Below are positions 1 through 9,491 of a stretch of 64,000 bases of DNA, one piece after another. The stretch is from Streptomyces sp. TRM70350 (GTDB lineage Bacteria > Actinomycetota > Actinomycetes > Streptomycetales > Streptomycetaceae). The notes under the pieces are model-generated. The model was not told the DNA's origin and ran no database searches. It saw only the letters and a program-made list of their open reading frames with translations. Each line of letters opens with the position of its first letter. The first letter of the stretch is position 1. A program made the position numbers and the translations under genes. Where the stretch lies: positions 1-64,000 of the forward strand of contig NZ_JAHUXH010000029.1 in assembly GCF_019219825.1 (NCBI RefSeq). Direction: 5' to 3'.

Positions 1-1
1 T

Positions 2-601
<600 letters not shown>

Positions 602-629
602 GCGTGCGCCGACGAAAGGAGGCGTCACC

Positions 630-2012
630 ATGACGAAGACCGCATCCCTCCTGCCGAGCGACAGTGGGCTCACCGCGTCCATGGCCTCGCTCGACGGGCT
701 GCTGCGCGAGTGGCTGCCCCGGCAGCGCTGGTTCGCCGGCAAGGACCGGCCCGTCACGGATCTGCGCCTGCTGTCGCTGACGGAGCTGTTCCCGGGCTGT
801 CTGCATCTGCTGGTGCACGCCGGCCACGTGGGCGGCCACAGCGGTCTCGCCGGGGTGCCCTCCCCCTGGGGCACTCCCCCGCCCGGGGACTGCTACCAGC
901 TGTTCCTCGGCGTGCGGGAGCACCCGTCGCCGCGCCTGGGCCGGGCCCTGATCGGCCGGCCGCAGGACGGCCCGCTGGCGGGGATGACGGTCTACGACGC
1001 CCTTCAGGACCTCCGTTCGGCGCAACTGCTGCTGGAACGCCTGCGGCTGCCGGGCAGCGCCGGTCCGCTGCGCTTCGAGGCCGACCCGGCCAAGCCGGTC
1101 CCGGCCGGACTGGTGCCGCGCGTGCTGGACGCCGAGCAGTCCAACTCCTCGCTGGTGTACGGCGACGAGTTCATCCTGAAGGTCTTCCGCCGCATCCAGC
1201 CCGGCGTCAACCCCGACCTGGAGGTGCCGGGCGCGCTGGCCGGCCAGGGCTGCGGCCGGGTGCCCGCGCCGGTGGCCTGGTTCTGTACGACCCAGCCGCA
1301 GGAGGCCACGCTCGGCGTGCTCCAGCCGTTCCTGCGCGACGCCTCCGACGGCTGGACCCTCGCCCTGCACGCGCTCGCCACCGGCAGCGACTTCACGGCC
1401 GAGGCGCACGCGCTGGGGCGGGCCACGGCGGAGGTGCACCTGGCGCTGGCCGCGGCGTTCGCCGCCGGCGGACGGTGCGAGAACGGGCGCACGGCGGCGG
1501 CGATGACCGAACGCCTGGATGCCGCCGCGCACAGCGTTCCGATGCTTCGCCCCTTCGTGCCCGGGCTGCGGTCGGCGTTCAACGCGCTGCTGACGTGCGA
1601 CGCCGGGCCGCCGGCCCAGCGCATCCACGGCGATCTGCACCTGGGGCAGGTGCTGCGGGCGGGCCGCGAGTGGTTTGTGATCGACTTCGAGGGCGAGCCG
1701 TCCCGGCCGCTCGCCGAACGGCGCAGCGCCCAGTCCCCCGTCCGGGACATCGCGGGCATGCTGCGCTCCTTCGACTACGCGGCCCGGCAGCGCCGGCCCT
1801 GGCGTCCGCAGTGGGCGCGCCGCTGCCGGGAGGCCTACTGCGCGGGCTATGCGGCCCGGGCGGGCTGGGATCCCCGTAAGAAGCACGGCCTGCTGCGTGC
1901 TTATGAGACGGACCGGGCGGTCTACGAGGTGCTGTACGAGGCCAGGCACCGCCCGGACTGGCTCCCCGTACCCATGGCGGCGATCGAACGACTCGCCGTG
2001 AGAGGAGACTGA
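630..2012 (+). CDS. mak: Maltokinase (ATP:maltose 1-phosphotransferase)
   Basis: 460 residues, the normal length for Mak/Pep2. It phosphorylates maltose made by TreS to maltose 1-phosphate, the donor used by GlgE for alpha-1,4-glucan. The N-terminal cap region carries WLPRQRWFAGKDRP. The kinase lobe has the aminoglycoside-phosphotransferase-like catalytic loop IHGDLHLGQVLR near residues 331-342 and the metal-binding VIDFEGEP near 353. A strong ribosome binding site (AAGGAGG) sits 8 bp before the ATG. The gene lies between treS and glgB with 28- and 6-bp gaps, so the three are surely one operon. Confidence 0.95.
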   Translation: MTKTASLLPSDSGLTASMASLDGLLREWLPRQRWFAGKDRPVTDLRLLSLTELFPGCLHLLVHAGHVGGHSGLAGVPSPWGTPPPGDCYQLFLGVREHPSPRLGRALIGRPQDGPLAGMTVYDALQDLRSAQLLLERLRLPGSAGPLRFEADPAKPVPAGLVPRVLDAEQSNSSLVYGDEFILKVFRRIQPGVNPDLEVPGALAGQGCGRVPAPVAWFCTTQPQEATLGVLQPFLRDASDGWTLALHALATGSDFTAEAHALGRATAEVHLALAAAFAAGGRCENGRTAAAMTERLDAAAHSVPMLRPFVPGLRSAFNALLTCDAGPPAQRIHGDLHLGQVLRAGREWFVIDFEGEPSRPLAERRSAQSPVRDIAGMLRSFDYAARQRRPWRPQWARRCREAYCAGYAARAGWDPRKKHGLLRAYETDRAVYEVLYEARHRPDWLPVPMAAIERLAVRGD

Positions 2013-2018
2013 AAAGCC

Positions 2019-4256
2019 GTGGCGCTGCGCGACATCTCATCCCCGAAAGGCCCCGGCCCGCTCCCATCGGCTCGAACGCCGGGCGGGAGCGCGCCCGGGC
2101 TGGACCCGGACGACCGGGAGCGCCTGCTGTCGGGCGCCCATCACGACCCGCACGCCCTGCTGGGCGCGCACCCCGTCCCCGGCGGGATCGCGGTGCGGGC
2201 ACTGCGGCCGTTCGCCCGCGCGGTGAGCGTGCTCGTCGACGGCGAGCGCGTCCCGCTCACCTCGGAGGGCGACGGCCTCTTCTCGACCGTACTGCCGAGG
2301 GAGACGATCCCCGAGTACACGCTGCTGGTGGCGTACGGGGAGGACGAGTACGAGGTCCATGACCCGTACCGCTTCCTGCCCGCCCTCGGCGAGCTCGACC
2401 TGCATCTGATCAGGGAGGGCCGGCACGAGCAGCTGTGGCAGGCGCTGGGCGCCGAGCCGATGACGCACCAGGGCGTGACCGGCACCCGGTTCACGGTGTG
2501 GGCGCCGAACGCGCGTGGGGTGCGGGTCGCCGGGGACTTCTGCTACTGGGACGGAACGGCGTTCCCGATGCGGTCGCTGGGCGCCTGTGGGGTGTGGGAG
2601 CTGTTCCTGCCCGGCATCGGCGAGGGCACCCGGTACAAGTTCGAGATCACCTCCCAGTACGGCCACCGGTTCCTGAAGGCCGACCCGATGGCGCGCCGCA
2701 CGGAGGTGCCGCCGGACACGGCGTCGATCGTGACCGCCTCGCACTACGAGTGGGGCGACCAGGAGTGGATGGCGCACCGCGGGGACACCCCGGTGCACCG
2801 GGCGCCGTTCTCGGTGTACGAGGTCCACCTCCCCTCCTGGCGGCCTGGACTGACATATCGTCAGCTGGCCGAGGAGCTGCCCCGGTACGTCAAGGACCTC
2901 GGCTTCACGCACGTCGAGCTGATGCCGGTCGCCGAGCATCCCTTCGGCGGCTCGTGGGGTTACCAGGTCACGTCCTACTACGCGCCGACCGCGCGGCTGG
3001 GCACCCCGGACGACTTCCGGTACTTCGTCGACGCCTGCCACCGGGCCGGGATCGGCGTGATCATGGACTGGGTGCCGGCGCACTTCCCGAAGGACGACTG
3101 GGCGCTGGCCCGGTTCGACGGGGACCCGCTGTACGAGCCCGGGAACGCGCAGCGGGCGGAACATCCGGACTGGGGGACGTACGAGTTCGACTTCGGGCGG
3201 ACCGAGGTGCGCAACTTCCTGGTCGCCAACGCGGTGTACTGGTGCGAGGAGTTCCACATCGACGGGCTGCGCGTGGACGCCGTCGCCTCGATGCTCTACC
3301 TCGACTACTCGCGGGACTCCGGCCGGTGGACGCCGAACGTCCACGGCGGCCGGGAGGACCTGGACGCGGTGGCGTTCCTGCAGGAGATGAACGCGACGGT
3401 GTACCGGCGGGCGCCCGGCGTGGTGACGATCGCCGAGGAGTCCACGGCCTGGGGCGGGGTGACCCGGCCGACCGACAGCGGCGGCCTCGGGTTCGGCCTG
3501 AAGTGGAACATGGGCTGGATGCACGACTCGCTCGAATACATGAGCAAGGATCCGATCCACCGCAAGTACCACCATCACGAGATGACCTTCTCGATGATCT
3601 ACGCGTACAGCGAGAACTACGTGCTGCCCATCTCGCACGACGAGGTCGTCCACGGCAAGCAGGCGCTGGTCACGAAGATGCCCGGCGACTGGTGGCAGCG
3701 ACGCGCCAACCACCGCGCCTACCTGGGCTTCATGTGGGCCCAGCCGGGCAAGCAGCTGCTGTTCATGGGGCAGGAGTTCGCCCAGGGCGGCGAGTGGTCC
3801 CAGGAGCACGGCCCCGAGTGGTGGCTGCTGGACCCCGGCTACTGCGCGGCGGGCGATCACCGCGGGGTGCGGGACCTGGTCCGCGACCTCAACGCCCACT
3901 ACCTGGCCACGCCGGCGCTCTGGCAGCGCGACACCGACCCCGGCGGATTCCAGTGGGTGGAGTGCGACGCGGCCGACGACAACGTCTTCGCGTTCCTGCG
4001 CTACGACGAGCAAGGCACCCCCCTGCTGGCGGTCTCCCACTTCTCCCCGGCCGTCCGGCACGACTACCGGCTCGGCGTCCCCGGCGACGTCCCGGCCTGG
4101 GAGGAGATCCTCAACACCGACGCGTCCCGGTACGGCGGCAGCGACATCACCCACCCCGACCCGGTCAAGGCCGAGGCGCAGGAGTCGCACGGCCGTCCCG
4201 CGAGTATCCGGCTGACCCTGCCGCCCCTGGCCACGGTCTGGTTGCGCCCGGCCTGA
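2019..4256 (+). CDS. glgB: 1,4-alpha-glucan branching enzyme
   Basis: 745 residues, GTG start six bases after mak. It cuts alpha-1,4 chains and makes alpha-1,6 branches on glycogen or GlgE-derived glucan. There is an N-terminal glycogen-branching/CBM48 region (about residues 30-230), then the GH13 barrel with its conserved regions: DWVPAHF, GLRVDAVAS (nucleophile Asp near residue 420), IAEES (acid/base Glu near 473) and ISHDEV. The all-beta C-terminal domain follows. Streptomyces often carry two glgB copies; the one linked to treS and mak serves the trehalose/maltose-1-phosphate route. A 106-bp gap follows before the next gene. Confidence 0.95.
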   Translation: MALRDISSPKGPGPLPSARTPGGSAPGLDPDDRERLLSGAHHDPHALLGAHPVPGGIAVRALRPFARAVSVLVDGERVPLTSEGDGLFSTVLPRETIPEYTLLVAYGEDEYEVHDPYRFLPALGELDLHLIREGRHEQLWQALGAEPMTHQGVTGTRFTVWAPNARGVRVAGDFCYWDGTAFPMRSLGACGVWELFLPGIGEGTRYKFEITSQYGHRFLKADPMARRTEVPPDTASIVTASHYEWGDQEWMAHRGDTPVHRAPFSVYEVHLPSWRPGLTYRQLAEELPRYVKDLGFTHVELMPVAEHPFGGSWGYQVTSYYAPTARLGTPDDFRYFVDACHRAGIGVIMDWVPAHFPKDDWALARFDGDPLYEPGNAQRAEHPDWGTYEFDFGRTEVRNFLVANAVYWCEEFHIDGLRVDAVASMLYLDYSRDSGRWTPNVHGGREDLDAVAFLQEMNATVYRRAPGVVTIAEESTAWGGVTRPTDSGGLGFGLKWNMGWMHDSLEYMSKDPIHRKYHHHEMTFSMIYAYSENYVLPISHDEVVHGKQALVTKMPGDWWQRRANHRAYLGFMWAQPGKQLLFMGQEFAQGGEWSQEHGPEWWLLDPGYCAAGDHRGVRDLVRDLNAHYLATPALWQRDTDPGGFQWVECDAADDNVFAFLRYDEQGTPLLAVSHFSPAVRHDYRLGVPGDVPAWEEILNTDASRYGGSDITHPDPVKAEAQESHGRPASIRLTLPPLATVWLRPA

Positions 4257-4362
4257 CGGCGGGCGCGCACGGCCTTCAGGTGTCCGAGTGGCCTTCCGGG
4301 GGCATTCGGAGACGTACGGCGGGCCGCCGCCGTCGTAGAAGGTCGACGAAAGGCCGCATGCC

Positions 4363-5484
4363 GTGCGCACCGTCGGAGTGGAGGAGGAACTCCTCCTGGT
4401 GGACCCGGAGAGCGGTGAGCCGCGGGCGCGGTCGGCCGCCGTGCTGGCGCGTGCCGCGCACGATCATGCCGACGGTTTCGTCTTCGAGAAGGAACTCCAC
4501 GACCAGATGCTGGAGTTCAACACCCACCCGCAGACGGAGATGGCGGACCTGGGTGCGGAGATCGTCCGCTGCCGCCGGGAGGCGGCGCGCAACGCCGGGG
4601 AGATCGGGTGCTCGGTGGCGGCGCTGGCCACGTCACCGCTGCCGGTGAAGCCCGCGGTCGGCGCGCATTACCGCTACCAGTGGATGGCGGAGGAGTACGG
4701 GATCGCCACGCAGGAACAGCTCGTCCTGGGTTGCCATGTCCATGTTGCCGTGGAGTGCGACGAGGAGGGTGTCGCGGTCGTCGACCGGGTGCGGCCGTGG
4801 CTCGCGGTGCTGTTGGCGCTGAGCGCCAACTCGCCCTTCTGGCAGGGCAAGGACACCAGTTACAGCAGTTACCGCAGCCGGGTGTGGCAGCGCTGGCCGT
4901 CGGCCGGGCCGACCGAGCTGTTCGGCTCGGCCGAGCGGTATCGCCGTCGGGTCGCGGACATGATGGCCACCGGGGCCCTCCTCGACGAGGCCATGGTCTA
5001 CTTCGACGCCCGGTTGTCCCGGAACTACCCCACGGTCGAGGTCCGGGTCGCGGACGTCTGTCTGCACGCGGACACCGCCGTCCTCATCGCGACCCTCGTC
5101 CGCGGGCTGGTCGAGACGGCCGCGCGCGAGTGGCGGGCGGGCCGGGAGCCGGCCGAGCACAGCGTGAGCGTGCTGCGTCTCGCCGCCTGGCGGGCGGCCC
5201 GCTCCGGGCTCACGGGCGAGCTGCTGCACCCGGCGGTGATGCGGCCGGCGCCCGCCGAGACGGTCGTACGGGCCCTGCTGGAGCACGTCGGGGACGCCCT
5301 CGCGGACACCGGGGACCTGGACCGGGCGAAGGACTCCTGCGCCGAGTTGCTGCGGCGCGGGAACGGGGCGCGGGTGCAGCGCGAGCTGCTGGAGCGGACA
5401 GGGAGCCTGCGGGACGTCGTCCTGGAGTGCGCGCGGCACACGCAGGGGGTGAGGCCGCGCGCCGGGGGTGACGCCAGGTACTGA
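4363..5484 (+). CDS. YbdK-type carboxylate-amine ligase (glutamate-cysteine ligase family)
   Basis: 373 residues from a GTG at 4363, with GAAAGG about 10 bp upstream. The start RTVGVEEELLLVDPESGEPRA is the signature of the GCS2/YbdK family, which has weak ATP-dependent glutamate-cysteine ligase activity in Escherichia coli. LEFNTHPQTE (near residue 50) and LGCHVHVAVE (near 125) are the metal- and substrate-binding strands. The natural substrate in actinomycetes is unclear; mycothiol, not glutathione, is their main thiol, so a gamma-glutamylation role other than glutathione synthesis is likely. It shares strand with the glg genes but is probably an independent unit. Confidence 0.85.
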   Translation: MRTVGVEEELLLVDPESGEPRARSAAVLARAAHDHADGFVFEKELHDQMLEFNTHPQTEMADLGAEIVRCRREAARNAGEIGCSVAALATSPLPVKPAVGAHYRYQWMAEEYGIATQEQLVLGCHVHVAVECDEEGVAVVDRVRPWLAVLLALSANSPFWQGKDTSYSSYRSRVWQRWPSAGPTELFGSAERYRRRVADMMATGALLDEAMVYFDARLSRNYPTVEVRVADVCLHADTAVLIATLVRGLVETAAREWRAGREPAEHSVSVLRLAAWRAARSGLTGELLHPAVMRPAPAETVVRALLEHVGDALADTGDLDRAKDSCAELLRRGNGARVQRELLERTGSLRDVVLECARHTQGVRPRAGGDARY

Positions 5485-5508
5485 GGTGGCATGAGGGGCT
5501 GTGTGCTG

Positions 5509-5742
5509 TCAGAGCATCAGCATCACGCCGTACGCCAGGAAGAAGGCCGCGACCAGCACGGCGACGACGATGATCAGCGTCAGCGGTGCCTTGGCCCAGC
5601 CCTTGGGCGGGTTGTGCGTCTCCCGGGGCAGGGCTCCCGGCATGCTGCTCTCCGCGGGCGGGGTCTCTCCCGGAGGTACGGCGCCACCCGGTTCCAGCCC
5701 TGTCGAGCGGTCGGGTTCGGGATCGGGATTGGTGTGACTCAT
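5509..5742 (-). CDS. DUF6480-like small tail-anchored membrane protein
   Basis: 77 residues. The N-terminal half is acidic and Pro-rich (PGETPPAESSMPGALPRE), followed by HNPPKGWAKAP and one hydrophobic helix at about residues 53-75, so it should be anchored by its C-terminus with the acidic part in the cytoplasm. This layout matches my memory of the Streptomyces family DUF6480; function unknown. The ATG at 5742 is preferred. An upstream in-frame ATG (5775) would add a lipobox-like LVLMISAC stretch but has no better ribosome binding site. The gene is convergent with the ligase gene on its 3' side and divergent from the acyl-CoA synthetase. Confidence 0.75.
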   Translation of the reverse strand: MSHTNPDPEPDRSTGLEPGGAVPPGETPPAESSMPGALPRETHNPPKGWAKAPLTLIIVVAVLVAAFFLAYGVMLML

Positions 5743-5895
5743 GCCCTCCGAGTCCCCCGAACACGCCGAGATCATCAGGACGAGGGCCAGTTCTCCGTTC
5801 CCGGCACGAAACGGCCCGGCCTGGGCTAGATTCGACCACCGTCGATAACAGTTCTCGTCGGCGAGGTCACAGCCCGTACACGTCAGGAACAGCGC

Positions 5896-7800
5896 ATGCG
5901 CGACTTCGCACTCGCTCCCCCCACGGTCCCGTCCCTGACCGGCGGGCTCGCCGACAGTCTCTTCGAGACGGCGGCGGCCACCCCGACGCTGCCGTTGATC
6001 GCGCGCCGCCCCGGCCCCTCCTCGGCCGAGTGGGAGGAGGTCACGGCGATCGAGCTGCGGGACGAAGTCGTCGACCTGGCCAAGGGGCTGGTCGCCTCGG
6101 GCATCTCGCCGGGCCACCGGGTGGCGATCATGGCCCGCACCCGCTACGAGTGGACCGTCCTCAGCTACGCGCTCTGGGCGGTGGGCGCGGAGGTCGTGCC
6201 GATCTATCCGACGGCGTCGCGCGACCAGGTCGAGTGGATCCTCCGGGACGCGAACTGCGTGGCGGTGGTCGTCGAGGACGAGCAGGGCGTGATGACCGTC
6301 GGCCCCGCCTGCGCGCGGCTGCCCGCGCTGCGGCATGTCTGGCAGCTGGACGCGGGCGCGCTTCAGGAGCTGGTCGATCGCGGCGATGTCCTCCCGGCGC
6401 TCACGGTCGACTCGCTGCGGCGCATCGTGCTGCCGGACTCCACCGCCGTCATCGCCTACACCTCGGGCACGTCGGGCCGCCCCCTGGGGTGCGCGCTCAG
6501 CCACCGGGGACTGGCGAGCCCGTGCGACACCCTGCTGGCGGGCTGGGGCCACACGGCGGCGCCGCCCGGCGAGCAGGGCCGGGTCCTCGCCTTCCTGCCG
6601 TTCTCCCACGCGTACGGCCTGATGATCCAGGGCCTGTGCATCCGCGGCGGGCTGCTGATGGCCCACGAGCCGGAGCTCGGTCAGGAGACGCTGGCGTCGG
6701 CGCTGCGTTCCTTCCGCCCCACGTACTTCTACGCCGTGCCGTCGGTCTTCGAGAAGATCTACAAGAACTTCCTGCGGGCGGCCCAGGAGGCGGGCCGCGG
6801 TGCCCTGTTCGAGCGGGCCGCGCAGACCGCGCGGGCGTTCGCCGCGGCCACCGAGCGGCAGCGGCTCGGCCGGGGGTCGGGGCCCGGGTTCGAACTGCGG
6901 CTGCAACACGCGCTGTACGAGCGGACGGTGTACCGCCGGCTGCGGGCCGCGCTCGGCGGCCGGGTCTGCCGGGGCACCTCGGGCGGCTCGCCCCTCCACC
7001 GCGAACTGTCGCTCTTCTACGAGGGCATCGGCATCTATGTGCACGACGGCTACGGCCTCACCGAGACCTGCGGCGGCGTGACCATGCAGCCGCTGGGCCG
7101 GGAGAAGTCCGGGACGGTCGGGCAGGCGTTGCCGGGCATGGAGATCCGTCTCGCCGAGGACGGGGAGATCCTGGTGCGCGGGCCCTCGGTGTTCCAGGGC
7201 TACATCAACGACGAGGCGGCGACGCGGGCCGCGCTGTGGGGCGGCTGGCTGGCCACCGGGGACCTGGGGCGGCTGGACTCCGAGGGCTATCTGACGATCA
7301 CCGGCCGCAAGAAGGACATCATCATCACCAGCAGCGGCAAGAGCGTCGCCCCGGCCGCGCTGGAGCAGCGGCTGCGGATGCATCCGCTGATCCACCAGGC
7401 GGTGGTCGTGGGTGACGACCGGCCCTGCGTGGGCGCCCTGATCACCCTGGACCCGGAGTTCCTGGCGCACTGGCGGGCGGCGCTGGCGTTGCAGGGCGAC
7501 GCGCCGGTCCGGGAGGCCCGCGAGGAGAACGCGCTGCGCGAGGAGGTCGCACGGGCGGTCGCCGCGGCCAACAGCGCGGTGTCGCGCTCGGAGTCGATCA
7601 GGGTCTTCCGGGTGCTGCCGGAACCGTTCGACGTGGCGAACGGGCTGCTGACGCCGTCGATGAAGCTGCGGCGGGACGCGATCGTGCGGCACTACGCAGC
7701 GGAGATCGACGCCATGTACCAGGCACGCTCCCGCCCGCCACGGCTCGCCGTGGCGGAGGAGCCGGCCGGCTGGGACGACTCGGACAACGTGTTCCGGTGA
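5896..7800 (+). CDS. Long-chain acyl-CoA synthetase / AMP-dependent ligase
   Basis: 634 residues. Adenylates a carboxylic acid, usually a fatty acid, and transfers it to CoA. The P-loop-like AMP motif is YTSGTSGRPLGCALSH near residue 188. The usual Lys of PKG is Leu here, a tolerated but uncommon change. GYGLTETCGGV (A5 motif) follows, then TGDLGRLDSEGY (A7), GRKKDIIITSSGK (A8), and the adenylation Lys is in GKSVAP near 481. It resembles FadD15-type (AMP-binding) proteins. Starts with ATG after CAGGAA. It stands alone, with 173 bp of non-coding DNA before the next gene. Confidence 0.9.
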   Translation: MRDFALAPPTVPSLTGGLADSLFETAAATPTLPLIARRPGPSSAEWEEVTAIELRDEVVDLAKGLVASGISPGHRVAIMARTRYEWTVLSYALWAVGAEVVPIYPTASRDQVEWILRDANCVAVVVEDEQGVMTVGPACARLPALRHVWQLDAGALQELVDRGDVLPALTVDSLRRIVLPDSTAVIAYTSGTSGRPLGCALSHRGLASPCDTLLAGWGHTAAPPGEQGRVLAFLPFSHAYGLMIQGLCIRGGLLMAHEPELGQETLASALRSFRPTYFYAVPSVFEKIYKNFLRAAQEAGRGALFERAAQTARAFAAATERQRLGRGSGPGFELRLQHALYERTVYRRLRAALGGRVCRGTSGGSPLHRELSLFYEGIGIYVHDGYGLTETCGGVTMQPLGREKSGTVGQALPGMEIRLAEDGEILVRGPSVFQGYINDEAATRAALWGGWLATGDLGRLDSEGYLTITGRKKDIIITSSGKSVAPAALEQRLRMHPLIHQAVVVGDDRPCVGALITLDPEFLAHWRAALALQGDAPVREAREENALREEVARAVAAANSAVSRSESIRVFRVLPEPFDVANGLLTPSMKLRRDAIVRHYAAEIDAMYQARSRPPRLAVAEEPAGWDDSDNVFR

Positions 7801-7973
7801 GCCGCCCGGCCAGCCGCCGACGCACCTCGGCATCGTCGCCTGGGTGATCGCGGGCGTGCGAATCGGGTACTCCCGCGCGGAGAGACGCGTAGGCCCCACG
7901 GGTACGGGAACCCGCAGAGTGCGACCCGAGAGACACAAGCTCAGCCTTGCGGACGAGGGGCTGGAAAGGCGAC

Positions 7974-8408
7974 ATGGCAACCGAGCCGCATTGGGACGAA
8001 ACACTGGCTGGCCAAGGTATCCCGAACCGGACGGTCGGCTTCGCGGGTGAACCGCGGGACGTGACCGGTGCGCGCCTGGCCGCGGAGGGTTTCCTCCGTG
8101 ACCTGGCCCGCACGGCGCCGCCCGCGACCCCGGAGTCCTGGCATGACATCCTGCTGGTCGTGACCGAGCTGGCCGCGAACGCGGTCCAGTACGCCCCCGG
8201 GCCCTTCCACCTGCGGATACGGCGCACCTACGACGGGGTGCACATCACCGTCCACGACACCAGCAGCACCCCACCGGCGCCCCGCCCCTTCCGTCCGAGC
8301 AGCGGCGGCGGCGGCATCGGGTGGCATCTGATCCAGACGTTGTGCGACCAGGTCAGCGTGGTGAACGACGATCACGGCAAGGACATCCATGTGTTCCTGC
8401 CCTGGTGA
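7974..8408 (+). CDS. HATPase-fold anti-sigma-type regulatory protein
   Basis: 144 residues, a single GHKL ATPase domain like SpoIIAB/RsbW. The N box is ELAANAVQYAP (near residue 65) and the G box GGGIGWHLIQTL (near 109). Such single-domain proteins in Streptomyces act as anti-sigma factors or as kinases of STAS antagonists. ATG at 7974 follows GGAAAGG at 7 bp, which is why it is preferred to an in-frame start nine codons earlier. It is convergent, with a 6-bp gap, with a second protein of the same fold. Its sigma factor partner cannot be assigned from position alone. Confidence 0.85.
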   Translation: MATEPHWDETLAGQGIPNRTVGFAGEPRDVTGARLAAEGFLRDLARTAPPATPESWHDILLVVTELAANAVQYAPGPFHLRIRRTYDGVHITVHDTSSTPPAPRPFRPSSGGGGIGWHLIQTLCDQVSVVNDDHGKDIHVFLPW

Positions 8409-8414
8409 ACCGGG

Positions 8415-8891
8415 TCACCCGGGCGCCTGGTCCGCCTCGGCCCGCAGCGGGACCAGCACGCGGATGGTCTTGCCGCCCTCCGGTCGCGGCTCGACGACGA
8501 TGTCACGGGCCAGACGGATGATCAGGGGCCAGCCGTAGCCGCTGCCCTGGTGGCCGCGCGGCAGGTCGCCGGGCCCGAAGGCCGCGGCGGGGACGGCCGC
8601 ACTGTGGTCGTGGACGGCCAGGCGCACGCCCTCCGGGGTGGCCGTCGCCTCGAAGCCGGCCAGCCCGCCGCCGTGCCGGATGGCGTTGCTGACCAGCTCC
8701 GAGACGACCAGCTGGAGATCGATGACGTCCCGCTCGCGCGCCGTGCGGAAGGCAGAGTTCCATTCGTCGAGGACCACTGACCGGGCATACGCCCGCGCCT
8801 CGGCCGCGGTGTGCACCGGGCCCGCCGGATGCGCGTCCCCGGGCGTCCGGTGGCAGGGGCGAGCGGGGGCAGCCACGTCGGTTCGGTCCAT
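8415..8891 (-). CDS. HATPase-fold anti-sigma-type regulatory protein
   Basis: 158 residues, GHKL ATPase domain. The N box is VVSELVSNAIRHGGG (near residue 82) and the G box GSGYGWPLIIRLAR (near 125), followed by the terminal strand GGKTIRVLVPL. The first 30 residues are a disordered, Pro/Ala-rich leader. Likely serine kinase/anti-sigma factor of a stress partner-switching pathway. Neighbours on both sides belong to the same functional world: another HATPase downstream, and a PRC-barrel and STAS protein upstream. Confidence 0.83.
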   Translation of the reverse strand: MDRTDVAAPARPCHRTPGDAHPAGPVHTAAEARAYARSVVLDEWNSAFRTARERDVIDLQLVVSELVSNAIRHGGGLAGFEATATPEGVRLAVHDHSAAVPAAAFGPGDLPRGHQGSGYGWPLIIRLARDIVVEPRPEGGKTIRVLVPLRAEADQAPG

Positions 8892-8939
8892 GCGGTGTCG
8901 TCTGTCCTCGGCTCTGCGCCCGTTGCTCGGGGCTGTCGG

Positions 8940-9311
8940 TCAGGTGGTGGTCGGCTCCCGCGGCGGCAGGTTGGTGTAGTAGTCACCGACCGTCGTCAGG
9001 TAGTGCGGGTCGAGGGTCTCGCTGTCGGTGCGGAAGCGCGGGGCCTGCTTGACCTCCGACTTGGTGCAGGCCAGGGAGACCGTACGGTGCTCGGTGTCGA
9101 TGCCGGTCACCAGGCCCACCGGGACCAGGACACTCCTGCCGAACACCCAGACACCGGTGTCCACGACCAGATGGCTCATGCCGTTCGGGTCGGCCAGCCG
9201 GTCCACGTGGCCGAGCGTGCCGTCCGTGCCGTCGACGGTGAACCCCGTGAGGTCCTGGCCCTCGACATGGCCGGTGCCCGGTGCGTACGACCAGATTCTG
9301 TCCTTGGTCAC
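8940..9311 (-). CDS. PRC-barrel domain protein
   Basis: 123 residues from a GTG at 9311 with GGAGGAG about 10 bp upstream. An in-frame start 11 codons earlier lacks a ribosome binding site. DGTDGTLGHVDRL followed by MSHLVVDTGVWVFGRSVLVP is the classic PRC-barrel pattern found in stress-induced actinobacterial proteins and in RimM. The C-terminal third contains SLTKSEVKQAP-like text typical of PRC-barrel proteins with the DUF2382-type context. Probably a cytosolic stress protein; no enzymatic residues are seen. It faces away from the STAS gene at 9492. Confidence 0.75.
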   Translation of the reverse strand: MTKDRIWSYAPGTGHVEGQDLTGFTVDGTDGTLGHVDRLADPNGMSHLVVDTGVWVFGRSVLVPVGLVTGIDTEHRTVSLACTKSEVKQAPRFRTDSETLDPHYLTTVGDYYTNLPPREPTTT

Positions 9312-9392
9312 GCCGATGACTCCTCCTTCGCGCCGGTGTTCCACAGCACCAACTACCCCCGTCCTCCAGTGGCATTCGGCGGGCCACGGGCC

Positions 9393-9418
9393 GCATGAAG
9401 AGGCCGATCCGGGGGTAC
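9393..9418 (+). promoter_or_regulatory. Possible SigB-type promoter of the STAS gene
   Basis: GCAT (9393-9396), a 16-bp spacer, then GGGTAC (9413-9418) fits the Streptomyces SigB-family consensus GNNT-N14-16-GGGTAC/T as I recall it. It lies about 75 bp before the GTG of the STAS protein. The -35 element is weakly defined, so the -10 carries most of the weight. Confidence 0.45.
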
Positions 9419-9429
9419 GCGCGATCCGG

Positions 9430-9463
9430 ATTGATCGACGCCAGACATTGATCGACGCCAGAC
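9430..9463. repeat. 17-bp perfect tandem direct repeat in the STAS leader
   Basis: ATTGATCGACGCCAGAC occurs twice head to tail (9430-9446 and 9447-9463), between the possible promoter and the ribosome binding site of the STAS gene. It could be a recent slippage duplication or a paired protein-binding site. Confidence 0.9.
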
Positions 9464-9491
9464 CTGGCCGTCAGCCTTGTGGGAGGTATTC

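Noticed and set aside
5743..5775. Lipoprotein version of the small DUF6480-like protein
   Set aside because: An upstream ATG would create a lipobox-like LVLMISAC, but this contradicts the family's C-terminal anchor and has no better ribosome binding site.
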